This document shows positions 6,891 through 15,404 of a stretch of 20,709 nucleotides of DNA, in pieces. Positions within the stretch are counted from its first letter, which is position 1, and each line of letters begins with the position of its first letter. The DNA is from CALZKI01 sp964567585. Its GTDB lineage: Bacteria > Bacillota > Clostridia > Lachnospirales > Lachnospiraceae. The DNA is taken from NCBI GenBank assembly GCA_964567585.1, contig CAZMND010000031.1:1-20709 (forward strand), given 5' to 3'. Below the pieces are notes generated by a model. The model saw nothing but the letters and a program-made list of their open reading frames with translations, ran no database searches and was not told where the DNA came from. The position numbers and the translations under genes were made by a program.

Positions 6891-8894
6891 TTATTCCCAA
6901 AGACTCGAAATTCCAGCAATGTGATTAAAAAGCATTTTTTTATCCCTGGCATTAATTGTGCCATCGCCAGTCACATCTCCAACCAATAAATCATAACCAT
7001 CTAACTTGGCACTTCCTGAAATATGGTTAAAAAGAATTTTCTTGTCTCTGGCATTTATTGCTCCATCACCTGTAACATCACCTATCAAATGCAGCTCAAC
7101 ATCCTGCGTCAAAGCTTCATCACCCACAGTCACAGTATATTCACGTGTTACATGATTTTCTTTGCTCACCTGCATCGTGTAGGTTCCGTTATTCACACGT
7201 TCCAAACCATATTCTGTGTTATCACCGTCTACAGTTGTCGTTGCAACTACTGTACCATTACCATCGATCAACTTTATAGTAATCATGGCATCTGTATCAC
7301 CAAAACATTTTATCTCTCCGTTAGTTGTACCTGCTAATGCTTTGAGCACAACTGTTGTAACATCACTTTCAAATAAGCCGCCTGCTTCCGGAATTCTAAA
7401 AGAAACATTGACATTTTTAGTTCCACTCCATCCAAAATCAGTCAATTTCATGTTGGCTATACATGCTTTCCATGTATTTCCACCATCTGTACTATATTCC
7501 ATAGCTGCGGTGGTTGAAATTGTTCCAGCCGCATAGTTAACTTCGAGAACCGGTGCTTTTGCACTTAAATCAACAGTAATATAATCATCATTATCCTTAT
7601 TAGGTGTCTGCGATATATTCAGTCTTGCCGTACCATCCTCATATACCATCGCACCATAAATATATCCATCGCCGCCCTCATATGTATATATCACTTGTGG
7701 CGTACTGTTTGATACATTTAAAGCATATAAATTTAGTTTATCATTAAAATACAAATAATCGCCTTGACTGGATAAATATGCATATGCATTTGTCCAATAT
7801 CCGCCACCATCCCAAACTTCCCAGTAAGAATTATTAACGTATTTTGCGTTTGTACTATTGTCAGTTCTCTCCGTTAATTGAAATCCTCGATTCAACCCTT
7901 CAATATAATATATTTTATCCCCTATATAAATCTGAGAAGTTACAGCATTCCACCAATAGTCAGAGGAATCATACGTCGTAGATATACATTCTACGCTATC
8001 AGCCCATCCACTATGTCTTCTATTGAGCATTTCAGCATCACTCAAAAGGAAAAATTCATGTTGTGCCTGTCCTTCCTTGTTCCATACAGGATCGTCCCAG
8101 GTAACATCTACATGATACCATTCATCATCAATCAGAATAACATTCCATGCATGGTTCATTTCACGGCTAACACATACCTCACTAGAAATCCCGACAGTTC
8201 GAAGTAATGCTGAATATGCCAATGCATACCCCTGGCAAACAGCTTTTTCTTCTATCAATGCTCCATATGCATTATATACATTTTTAGCCTGCCCTGTACC
8301 TAATGTTCCATCCAAATACTCCTTATAGGCATATGCACAATTCTGAGCCAAATAGTCATGTATTACTAAGGCTTTTTCTACATCAGTCATATCATCCGCA
8401 ATTTTTGCCTGAACCTGTTCTAATTTTTCACGGAATTCTTGTCTTTCCTCATCTGTAGTATTGTCATAAAACCAATGCAACCTTGTTATTATGCCTGAAC
8501 TGTAATTGTATCCAAAACCCGAATCAACATAAAATAATTCCGGATGCTCATTCAAAACTTCTGCATAGACTTTTTTCACCTCTTCTATATCGTCTACCGA
8601 TATATTATAGTTACTTATGCTCAAACTTTCTTCATCATTCTGGAGTGATTGTGCTATTGCTGTTTTCAATTGTTCGCGTGCAGTCACTGCGTATGTTTCA
8701 ATTGAATAGTTTTCTGATGATTCACCATAACCTCCGGCTTGATAAATAATCTCACTGGCATCAACAGTTTCCATAATTTCTTCTTCGGTTTGAATCTGTG
8801 TAAAATCTTCTTGCGCCATCGCCTGAATTGATACTTGTCCACACAAACAAACAACCGCAAGTCCCCATAAAACACTTTTCCACGTCTTCCTCAT
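6891..8894 (-). CDS. Secreted transglutaminase-like protein with C-terminal dockerin
   Basis: A 667-residue exported protein. The start is ATG 8894 because AAAGGAGA lies 7 nt upstream. A longer reading to 8936 would place that site inside the gene. The signal peptide ends around IQAMAQ. Residues about 70-290 are a transglutaminase/protease-like fold with the Cys-His-Asp triad visible: Cys220 in KAVCQGYALAYSALL, His248 in MNHAWNVI and Asp263 in YHVDVTWDDP. Such bacterial domains act as cysteine proteases or peptide cross-linkers on the cell surface. The middle region holds beta-propeller-like segments (IYIGDKIYYIEG, YLYFNDKLNLYAL). The shared beta domain (GTYTMQVSKENHVTREYT) and a dockerin (605-667, ending SLWE) follow. 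It has its own promoter. No clear terminator follows, so transcription may run into the toxin gene. Confidence 0.87.
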   Translation of the reverse strand: MRKTWKSVLWGLAVVCLCGQVSIQAMAQEDFTQIQTEEEIMETVDASEIIYQAGGYGESSENYSIETYAVTAREQLKTAIAQSLQNDEESLSISNYNISVDDIEEVKKVYAEVLNEHPELFYVDSGFGYNYSSGIITRLHWFYDNTTDEERQEFREKLEQVQAKIADDMTDVEKALVIHDYLAQNCAYAYKEYLDGTLGTGQAKNVYNAYGALIEEKAVCQGYALAYSALLRTVGISSEVCVSREMNHAWNVILIDDEWYHVDVTWDDPVWNKEGQAQHEFFLLSDAEMLNRRHSGWADSVECISTTYDSSDYWWNAVTSQIYIGDKIYYIEGLNRGFQLTERTDNSTNAKYVNNSYWEVWDGGGYWTNAYAYLSSQGDYLYFNDKLNLYALNVSNSTPQVIYTYEGGDGYIYGAMVYEDGTARLNISQTPNKDNDDYITVDLSAKAPVLEVNYAAGTISTTAAMEYSTDGGNTWKACIANMKLTDFGWSGTKNVNVSFRIPEAGGLFESDVTTVVLKALAGTTNGEIKCFGDTDAMITIKLIDGNGTVVATTTVDGDNTEYGLERVNNGTYTMQVSKENHVTREYTVTVGDEALTQDVELHLIGDVTGDGAINARDKKILFNHISGSAKLDGYDLLVGDVTGDGTINARDKKMLFNHIAGISSLWE

Positions 8895-8942
8895 AACTGT
8901 ATCTCCTTTTGTACAATATAAGTTTTTGTATTCCAAACATAT

Positions 8943-8971
8943 ATTATATGCTTATACTTATATAATTTCAA
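8943..8971 (-). promoter_or_regulatory. Promoter of the transglutaminase-dockerin gene
   Basis: On the minus strand, TTGAAA (8966-8971), 17 bases, then TATAAT (8943-8948). This predicts a leader of about 42 nt to ATG 8894. Confidence 0.8.
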
Positions 8972-9033
8972 CTTATATTCTTATCACCACCATTACTATA
9001 TGATTGTTTTACATTCATTTTTCGAATACAAAA

Positions 9034-9082
9034 CGGGTACCCCTTCCTACGGCTGATTTAACCATAGTTTTAAGGGTACCCG
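9034..9082 (-). terminator. Long hairpin terminator after the lipoprotein gene, possibly bidirectional
   Basis: CGGGTACC (from 9034) pairs with GGTACCCG (to 9082). Pairing continues inward with small bulges (CTT/AAG, CTA/TAG, GG/CC) to a loop around 9055. The minus-strand side continues with TTTTG and the plus-strand side with TATTTTTATA. It lies 70 nt beyond the lipoprotein stop and upstream of the transglutaminase promoter, so it separates the two units. Confidence 0.8.
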
Positions 9083-9154
9083 CTATTTTTATACTTTTAT
9101 TTTTATCAATATAACCAATTACTATTTTGATAATTTTCCATTATTATGACGTTA

Positions 9155-9898
9155 TTACTTATTCTTATAAAAAGCTTCTAAATCACCAAGATCTTCTTTT
9201 TTCAAAGACATTATATAACGCTGAAAATATGAAATAATATCAAGTCTATCTATTACATCATTTTCATTGTCCCATTGAATATTAACTTCCATAGGCATAC
9301 CATTCATACTTATGATATATTGATAGGTAGTCCACATTTCTTGCGTATCATTTACTTTATGTGGTTCACCAAATAATTTCTGTATGGTTTTAAAATCCGT
9401 TTTATTGGTAATTCCCATAACACTTACATCATCTTCCGTAATTTGGGAAATATCGCCATAATTAAAATATTGTACATTGAAATAACTAAATACCAGATTG
9501 TCTTTTTCTCCGTTGAAATAAAAATCTGCTGCATTAACACCGGTATGTTCATCTAATTTGTATGCATGTGTGATTTGAGAAAACGTATAAACATCGTTTT
9601 CATCCCATACCCTATCCTCAGGATTCATTATATAAGTATCTTTGTTAGAAAGTACCGACATTGGTTCTTTCAATAAATCATAGGACCCATCCGGAGTATT
9701 AACAATTAAATTTGTAAAATGTTTACTGATATCTGTCGCATCCAATTCAAATTTTTTAATAAATTCAATTTGGTCACCTGTCATTTCTGAAGACATTGTC
9801 CCCGGATCCTGTGTGAGCTTTTCCTTCCCACAACCTGTAAACAGGCTCAATGCAAGTATCTGTACTATCAAAATTAATGCAACTGCTTTTCTTTTCAT
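9155..9898 (-). CDS. Uncharacterised lipoprotein
   Basis: A 247-residue protein. Residues 1-23 form a lipoprotein signal (MKRKAVALILIVQILALSLF, then TGC) with lipidation expected at Cys23, so it should sit on the outer face of the membrane. ATG 9898 was chosen because GAGGTG lies 6-7 nt upstream and the signal peptide starts there. An in-frame ATG at 9967 adds an implausible leader. The mature part is mixed alpha/beta with many acidic and aromatic residues. An 'IQKLFGEPHKVNDT...WTTYQYI' stretch resembles small outer-envelope assembly-type folds (a helix, then a GxP turn), but I cannot name a family. Function is unknown. It lies 102 nt downstream of the PilZ gene with a hairpin between. Confidence 0.8.
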   Translation of the reverse strand: MKRKAVALILIVQILALSLFTGCGKEKLTQDPGTMSSEMTGDQIEFIKKFELDATDISKHFTNLIVNTPDGSYDLLKEPMSVLSNKDTYIMNPEDRVWDENDVYTFSQITHAYKLDEHTGVNAADFYFNGEKDNLVFSYFNVQYFNYGDISQITEDDVSVMGITNKTDFKTIQKLFGEPHKVNDTQEMWTTYQYIISMNGMPMEVNIQWDNENDVIDRLDIISYFQRYIMSLKKEDLGDLEAFYKNK

Positions 9899-9939
9899 AT
9901 TAAACACCTCATCTTTTAATAAACTAAGTTTCTTATAGG

Positions 9940-9978
9940 AAAACCTATGTACGCACACTTTGCACACACATAGGTTTT
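9940..9978 (-). terminator. Hairpin with 11-bp perfect arms between the PilZ and lipoprotein genes
   Basis: AAAACCTATGT (9940-9950) is the exact reverse complement of ACATAGGTTTT (9968-9978), with a 17-base loop. On the minus strand the stem ends in TTTTCC, a short T-run, so it probably terminates the PilZ transcript, perhaps incompletely. I see no strong promoter between it and the lipoprotein start. Confidence 0.6.
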
Positions 9979-10000
9979 ATCAACATTCTTTTATGTATCC

Positions 10001-10342
10001 TTATTCCTGCTTCATTTCGCTAACAGTTTCATACACTGCAATTCTTGATAAATCCATTTCAGGCATACCAATGAAAATTGCACCATACTGGAACACATCG
10101 CCTTTTTTCTCAATTCTCACGATTTCAAGGAACGCATGTAAAACTTCTTTTGTCCAAATCTGTAAATAAGATTCATACACTGTTCCGATCATAAGAGGTG
10201 TATCACAGTGAAATCCCACACCTGTCTTAGACACGTCATCAATTACAATCGCAATTTCTTCTTCACTGCCGTCATCTAATCTTTTGATAACTAATGTGGA
10301 ATCTAATTCCATACGTTTACTTTTTCTTCTTTCTTCCTGCAT
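10001..10342 (-). CDS. Single-domain PilZ protein, probable cyclic di-GMP receptor
   Basis: A 113-residue soluble protein that is essentially one PilZ domain. The two cyclic di-GMP binding motifs are visible: the arginine-rich N-terminus ERRKSKR (RxxxR) and DDVSKTGVGF (DxSxxG), about 30 residues apart. Such proteins act as effectors linking cyclic di-GMP level to motility, adhesion or secretion. The partner is not evident. ATG 10342 was preferred over GTG 10351 because AAGGTG is correctly spaced for the ATG and overlaps the GTG codon. It has its own promoter immediately after queA and is followed by the lipoprotein gene. Confidence 0.85.
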   Translation of the reverse strand: MQEERRKSKRMELDSTLVIKRLDDGSEEEIAIVIDDVSKTGVGFHCDTPLMIGTVYESYLQIWTKEVLHAFLEIVRIEKKGDVFQYGAIFIGMPEMDLSRIAVYETVSEMKQE

Positions 10343-10400
10343 TTCTGGCACCTTCCCTTTGTTTTTATCAATACATTATTGTTATCTTCATAACACTTAC

Positions 10401-10429
10401 ATCATACAATAACCACATTTTTTTGTAAA
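10401..10429 (-). promoter_or_regulatory. Promoter of the PilZ gene
   Basis: On the minus strand, TTTACA (10424-10429), 17 bases, then TATGAT (10401-10406). It begins 10 nt after the queA stop codon. No terminator follows queA, so readthrough from the pheST operon may add to PilZ expression. Confidence 0.75.
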
Positions 10430-10438
10430 TATAAATTG

Positions 10439-11515
10439 TTATTTTTCAAGACCGTTTCTTATAAACATTGCATCACCAAAGCTGAAAAAACGATATTTTT
10501 CTTTAATTGCCTCTTCGTATGCATTCAGCACGTTATCCTTTCCCGCAAGAGCAGATACAAGCATAACCAGCGTAGATTCCGGCAAGTGGAAATTGGTAAT
10601 CAGTTCATCCAGTACTTTGAATTTATATCCGGGATAAATAAATATCTCCGTATTGTCGCATTTTGGCTCCAAATAACCGTTTTCATCCGCCGCGCTTTCA
10701 ATGGTCCTGCAGCTGGTTGTTCCCACGCAAATAACCTTATTTCCATTTCTTTTAGCTTCATTTATGGTATCTGCTGCTTCCTTTGTAATTTCATAATATT
10801 CAGAATGCATATGATGTTCCAGAACATTATCTACTTTTACGGGACGGAAGGTTCCAAGTCCCACATGTAACGTTACATAGGCAATTTTCACACCTTTTTC
10901 TTCAATTTTTGTAAGCAGTTCATTAGTAAAATGTAAGCCTGCTGTCGGTGCTGCCGCTGAGCCCTCATACTTTGCATATACGGTCTGATATCTGTTTTTA
11001 TCCTGCAATTTATGTGTAATGTACGGTGGCAGTGGCATTTCCCCCAGTTTATCCAGCACTTCTTCAAAAATACCTTCGTATTCAAACCGGATTAAACGAT
11101 TGCCTTCTTCAACGGTTTCTAAAACTTCTGCCTTCAAAATTCCATCTCCGAAAATCAGTTTTGCACCCGGTTTACATTTCTTTCCCGGTTTTACAAGACT
11201 CTCCCACACATCGCTTCCGCGACGTTTTAAAAGCAGTACTTCTACCGCACCACCCGTTTCTCTGTTACCGATTAATCTTGCCGGGATTACCTTGGTGTTA
11301 TTCAGTACAAGGCAATCACCCGGACTTAAATAATCAATTACATTCTTAAAGGTTTCATGCTTTGTGACGCCGCTATTTATATCAAGCATCAAAAGTCTTG
11401 AACTGGAACGGTCCACAAGCGGGTCCTGCGCAATCAATTCTTCCGGCAAATCAAAATAAAAATCCGATGTGCGAAGTCCCAAAGCCGCCTGTTCATTTTG
11501 TGTTTGATTTTCCAT
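10439..11515 (-). CDS. queA: S-adenosylmethionine:tRNA ribosyltransferase-isomerase QueA
   Basis: A 358-residue cytoplasmic enzyme that transfers and isomerises the ribosyl part of S-adenosylmethionine onto preQ1-modified tRNA, giving epoxyqueuosine. Family signatures are clear along its length: FYFDLPEELIAQDPL, SRLLMLD, YLSPGDCLVLNNTKVIPARL, GDVWESLVKPGKKCKPG-like, GEMPLPPYI, YQTVYAKYEGSAAAPTAGLH, VTLHVGLGTFRPV and TNFHLPESTLVMLVSALAG. Length is normal for the family. ATG 11515 (MENQTQNEQ) is preceded by GGAG at a proper distance. The ATG at 11548 overlaps the upstream gene. It starts 13 nt after the aminopeptidase stop and is the last gene of the pheST operon. No tgt or other queuosine gene is next to it here. 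Confidence 0.96.
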   Translation of the reverse strand: MENQTQNEQAALGLRTSDFYFDLPEELIAQDPLVDRSSSRLLMLDINSGVTKHETFKNVIDYLSPGDCLVLNNTKVIPARLIGNRETGGAVEVLLLKRRGSDVWESLVKPGKKCKPGAKLIFGDGILKAEVLETVEEGNRLIRFEYEGIFEEVLDKLGEMPLPPYITHKLQDKNRYQTVYAKYEGSAAAPTAGLHFTNELLTKIEEKGVKIAYVTLHVGLGTFRPVKVDNVLEHHMHSEYYEITKEAADTINEAKRNGNKVICVGTTSCRTIESAADENGYLEPKCDNTEIFIYPGYKFKVLDELITNFHLPESTLVMLVSALAGKDNVLNAYEEAIKEKYRFFSFGDAMFIRNGLEK

Positions 11516-11528
11516 AATTATCTCCAAA

Positions 11529-12929
11529 TTATAAGCCGATTTTTTCAAGGAATACTTTATATCCGTTCTTTGTTTCCATTAAATCTGCTTTACTGATAGC
11601 TTCCCATGGTGCATGCATGTTGAGCACCGCAACACCACAGTCAATCACATTCATACCATAAAGGGCAAGAATATATGCGATAGTTCCGCCTCCGCCAACA
11701 TCTACTTTTCCCAGTTCCGCAGTCTGGAAAGAAATATTTCCTTCGTCCATAATCTTACGAATCTTTGCAATATATTCGGCATTTGCATCATTTGAGCCGC
11801 TCTTTCCTCTTGCTCCTGTAAATTTATTAAATACCATTCCCTGGCCTAAAAATGCTGCATTTTTCTTATCAAAGCTGGAGGCATAGGATGGGTCAAAACC
11901 GGCACTTACATCGGAGGATAACATATAGGACGCTGCTAAACATCTGCGTACATTTAATTCGTTATATTCTCCAAGCAAGTTCAATACTTCCGCTACCGTA
12001 TTGGCAAAGAAACGGGATTGCATACCTGTTGCTCCAACACTTCCGATTTCTTCTTTATCTACCAATATACAGCAAGTCGTACGTTCCGGCTCATTGACTT
12101 CCAGCATCGCTTCCAAGGACGTAAATGCACACACTCTGTCATCATGTCCATAGGCAAGAACCATACTTCTGTCAAAGCCTGCTTCTCTTGCGCATCCGGC
12201 AGGAACCACTTCGATTTCAGCAGATAAAAAGTCTTCTTCTTCGATATCATACATATCTTTTAAAATCTGAAGAACATTTTTCTTAACTGCTTCCTTCTCT
12301 TCTTTTTCCTTATCTTTATTGATAATCGGCATATTGCCAACCACAATATCAAGCGCTTCACCTTCAATTACCTTTGCAGCTTTTTTCTCAAGCTGTTCTG
12401 CGGCAAGATGAATCAAAAGGTCAGATACAAAAAATACCGGGTCCTCTTCATCCTCACCTATATTTACTTCAATCGTAGTACCGTCTTTTTTAACAATCAC
12501 TCCGTGAAGTGCCAGTGGAAGCGTTACCCACTGATATTTTTTCACACCACCATAATAGTGTGTATCCAAATAGGCAATTCCGCCATCTTCATACAAAGGA
12601 TTCTGTTTCACGTCAAGTCTCGGTGAATCAATATGTGCGCCTAAAATATTTAGGCCTTCCACCATGGAACGCTTACCAATCTGATACATTACAATGCTTT
12701 TATTCATACAGACAGAATACACCTTATCGCCTGCTTTTAAAGTCTTGTTTTCTTTTATCAGACCTTCTAACTCTACATAGCCCTCTTTTTCGATACGGTT
12801 CACAATCTGATCAATACATTCACGTTCTGTTTTTCCTTTATCCAAAAAAGTACGATACGCATCGGCCAATGCATTTACTGCCTTAAGCTGTTTTTTATCA
12901 TATTTTTCCCAAACATTTTTATGTTCCAT
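11529..12929 (-). CDS. apeA: M18-family aminopeptidase (aspartyl aminopeptidase type)
   Basis: A 466-residue cytoplasmic metallopeptidase removing N-terminal residues, typically acidic ones, from peptides. The M18 zinc-site motifs are present: His99 in GAHIDSPRLD, Asp263 in YGHDDRVCAF, Glu293-Glu294 in DKEEIGSVGATG, Asp340 in SSDVSAGFDP and His439 in NMHAPWE. The family stretch QGMVFNKFTGARGKSGSNDA and the DVGGGGTIAY loop are also intact. Length is that of clostridial M18 enzymes. ATG 12929 has a near-perfect AAAGGAGGT upstream. The in-frame ATG at 12962 would swallow this site. It follows pheT by 39 nt and precedes queA by 13 nt, so it belongs to the T-box controlled operon. Confidence 0.94.
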   Translation of the reverse strand: MEHKNVWEKYDKKQLKAVNALADAYRTFLDKGKTERECIDQIVNRIEKEGYVELEGLIKENKTLKAGDKVYSVCMNKSIVMYQIGKRSMVEGLNILGAHIDSPRLDVKQNPLYEDGGIAYLDTHYYGGVKKYQWVTLPLALHGVIVKKDGTTIEVNIGEDEEDPVFFVSDLLIHLAAEQLEKKAAKVIEGEALDIVVGNMPIINKDKEKEEKEAVKKNVLQILKDMYDIEEEDFLSAEIEVVPAGCAREAGFDRSMVLAYGHDDRVCAFTSLEAMLEVNEPERTTCCILVDKEEIGSVGATGMQSRFFANTVAEVLNLLGEYNELNVRRCLAASYMLSSDVSAGFDPSYASSFDKKNAAFLGQGMVFNKFTGARGKSGSNDANAEYIAKIRKIMDEGNISFQTAELGKVDVGGGGTIAYILALYGMNVIDCGVAVLNMHAPWEAISKADLMETKNGYKVFLEKIGL

Positions 12930-12968
12930 ACATTTACCTCCTTTCAAATTAGTATGCGCCAAATTATA

Positions 12969-15380
12969 TTATGCACGCATCTGTGCATCAAATTTTTCAG
13001 AAAGTGTTGCAATTACTTTTTCAAAAACAGCATCTGTCATTTCGTCTGTTACATCAGTTGTATCAGAAACAAGTTTTAAACTAAATGCCATACTCTTCTT
13101 ATCCGCACCAAGTTTCTCGCTTTCAAAAATATCAAATAATGTTACTTTTTTAATTAATTCATCGCATGCTTTAATTGCATCTACTAAGGTTTGGCATTCT
13201 ACGGATTTATTTACCAATACAGACAAGTCACGGCTGTTTGCCATAAAACCTGTTTCCGGAACATATTTGATTGCATCTTTAAACATACCGGAAAGTGCAG
13301 CATAATCAATTTCAGCAATAAAAATCTTGGTATCTGCTTTCTTACCTGCCACAATATTCATACTGTCTACGATTTCATAACGAAGCTGTCCGAAATGTCC
13401 AATCTTTGCACCATTACAATAAACATCTGCAGTTCTGCCCGGATGTAAGTAAGGAACACTTCCTCTCTTATATGTGAATTCCAAATCATTTGCACTTGCA
13501 AATGCTTCTAACGCACCCTTCATGGCAAAGAAATCTTCCGATGCGCCGCAACTTCCGAGGCAAAGCATCTTCTTTTCAACCGGTGGCTCTATAAGTGGCA
13601 ATGCTTTTGGAAGATAAACGTTTGCAATTTCAAAGAAACGCATTATTTCATTGCCGTTTTTAATATTATTTTCAATGACTCTTACCATTGCAGGAGCCAT
13701 CAATGTTCTCATAATACTTAAGTTTTCTGTGATTGGGTTTAATAATTCAACCACTTCTCTTTCTTTCGCATCCTGAGGAATTAAGAACATATCAAATTCA
13801 TTTTTAGCACACATAGCAATTGTCTGGATTTCATAGTATCCCTGTGAGCATAAAAATTCTTTTACAGCTAATTCCTTTTTCTGCGCCGGATTTAATCCGC
13901 CACTTGTGACTTTGGCTGCGTCAAGGAAAGTCGGAACTACTTTATCGTAACCATATTCACGAATTACTTCTTCCGCGATATCCTGATAACCTTCCACGTC
14001 ATCACGGTATCTTGGAATTGCAAGTGTAAGAACACCATTTTCAAGTTTTACATCAAACTGAAGTGCTTCCAAAATTGTAACCATTTCTTCTTCCGGCACT
14101 TCAATACCAAGTACATGGTTTACCTGGGCTGTAGCTACTTCGATTACTCTCTTTTCTTTTGACGCACCCGCTGATTCATCAAAGTGACTTGAGCTGATTT
14201 TTGCAATACCAAGTGTCTGTGCAAGATTCAAAGCACGTGCCATACCACATTCTACTGTCCATTCATCGATACCTTTTTCGAATCTGGCAGCCGCATCGGA
14301 ACGAAGTCCCAAGCTTCTGGATGTTTTACGTACATTATCTTTTAAGAATTTCGCAGATTCAAACAATACTTCTTTTGTGTTTTCTGTAATTTCACTGTTA
14401 AGTCCGCCCATAACACCGGCAAGACCAACTGCTTTTACTTTGTCACAAATAAGCAGATTATTCGTTGTAAGAACACGTGTCTTTTCATCCAAAGTAACCA
14501 GTTCTTCACCTTCATTGGCACGTCTTACAACAATAGATGAGCCTTCTAACGTGCTCAAGTCAAAAGCATGCATCGGCTGTCCCATTTCTACTAAAACGTA
14601 GTTTGTTATGTCAACCATCGCATTAATCGCATTATGTCCCACCGCAATTAATCTTCTCTTCATCCAAAGCGGTGACTCGGCATATTTTACATCATAAATA
14701 TAGTGTCCCAAATATCTTGGACAAGTTTCTTTATCCAAAACTGTCACACTGATTTCCGAATTGGTCGTACCATCTTCTGTATAAGACATATCCGGTGCTT
14801 TAAATGGTTTGCGAAGTGCTGCCGCAACTTCTTTTGCAATACCTACTACAGACTGACAGTCAGGTCTGTTGGCTGTGATAGAAATATCAAACAGATAATC
14901 ATCCAATTCCAGATAATCTCTCATTTCCATACCAAGAGGAGCATCCTCTGCCAAAATCATAATCCCATTTACATCTGCGCCCGGGTACCATTCCTTATCA
15001 ATCATTAATTCTTCTCCGGAACATAACATTCCGTAAGACATCATTTCTTTCATTTTTCTTGGCTGAATTTCCATACCGTTTGGAAGTTTTGCACCCACCA
15101 AAGCGGCCGGAACCTTTGCACCTACAAATACGTTATCAGCACCAGTTAAAATCAGATGGTCCTCACCGTGTTCGCCACAATTTATATGACAGATTTCCAA
15201 ATGAGTTCCTTCATAATGCTCCATAGCGGTAACCTGACCAACTACTACTTTTTCCAAATCTTTTCCTAAATATTCAACACCTTCTACTTCAAAACCAACA
15301 GAAAATAATTTATCTTCCAATTCCTGTGGTGTGATGTCGATATCTACATATTCCTTTAACCAACTATATAAAACTTTCAT
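12969..15380 (-). CDS. pheT: Phenylalanyl-tRNA synthetase beta subunit
   Basis: An 803-residue subunit of the alpha2-beta2 synthetase that charges tRNA-Phe. Full length for the family. The N-terminus MKVLYSWLKEYVDIDITPQE is typical. Residues about 40-150 are the EMAP-type tRNA-binding domain (VVGQVTAMEHYEGTHLEICH, ILTGADNV). Residues about 210-400 are the B3/B4 editing domain (SITANRPDCQSVVGIAKEVA, VDITNYVLVEMGQPMHAFD, GVMGG, TSRSLGLRSDAAARFEKGID). The B5 region and the catalytic-like core follow. The C-terminus (from about 710, FMANSRDLSVLVNKSVE) is the FDX-ACB anticodon-binding domain. It starts 24 nt after pheS. Confidence 0.97.
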   Translation of the reverse strand: MKVLYSWLKEYVDIDITPQELEDKLFSVGFEVEGVEYLGKDLEKVVVGQVTAMEHYEGTHLEICHINCGEHGEDHLILTGADNVFVGAKVPAALVGAKLPNGMEIQPRKMKEMMSYGMLCSGEELMIDKEWYPGADVNGIMILAEDAPLGMEMRDYLELDDYLFDISITANRPDCQSVVGIAKEVAAALRKPFKAPDMSYTEDGTTNSEISVTVLDKETCPRYLGHYIYDVKYAESPLWMKRRLIAVGHNAINAMVDITNYVLVEMGQPMHAFDLSTLEGSSIVVRRANEGEELVTLDEKTRVLTTNNLLICDKVKAVGLAGVMGGLNSEITENTKEVLFESAKFLKDNVRKTSRSLGLRSDAAARFEKGIDEWTVECGMARALNLAQTLGIAKISSSHFDESAGASKEKRVIEVATAQVNHVLGIEVPEEEMVTILEALQFDVKLENGVLTLAIPRYRDDVEGYQDIAEEVIREYGYDKVVPTFLDAAKVTSGGLNPAQKKELAVKEFLCSQGYYEIQTIAMCAKNEFDMFLIPQDAKEREVVELLNPITENLSIMRTLMAPAMVRVIENNIKNGNEIMRFFEIANVYLPKALPLIEPPVEKKMLCLGSCGASEDFFAMKGALEAFASANDLEFTYKRGSVPYLHPGRTADVYCNGAKIGHFGQLRYEIVDSMNIVAGKKADTKIFIAEIDYAALSGMFKDAIKYVPETGFMANSRDLSVLVNKSVECQTLVDAIKACDELIKKVTLFDIFESEKLGADKKSMAFSLKLVSDTTDVTDEMTDAVFEKVIATLSEKFDAQMRA

Positions 15381-15404
15381 CTTCTTTTCCTTACCTTTCC
15401 GGTT

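Noticed and set aside
9034..9082. Inverted repeat around GGGTACCC considered as a mobile-element end or attachment site
   Set aside because: There is a single copy, no transposase or target duplication, and it pairs into a long hairpin flanked by T-runs just after a gene, so a terminator explains it.
10436..10870. 144-codon plus-strand open reading frame
   Set aside because: It is the antisense of the conserved C-terminal half of queA, with no independent support.
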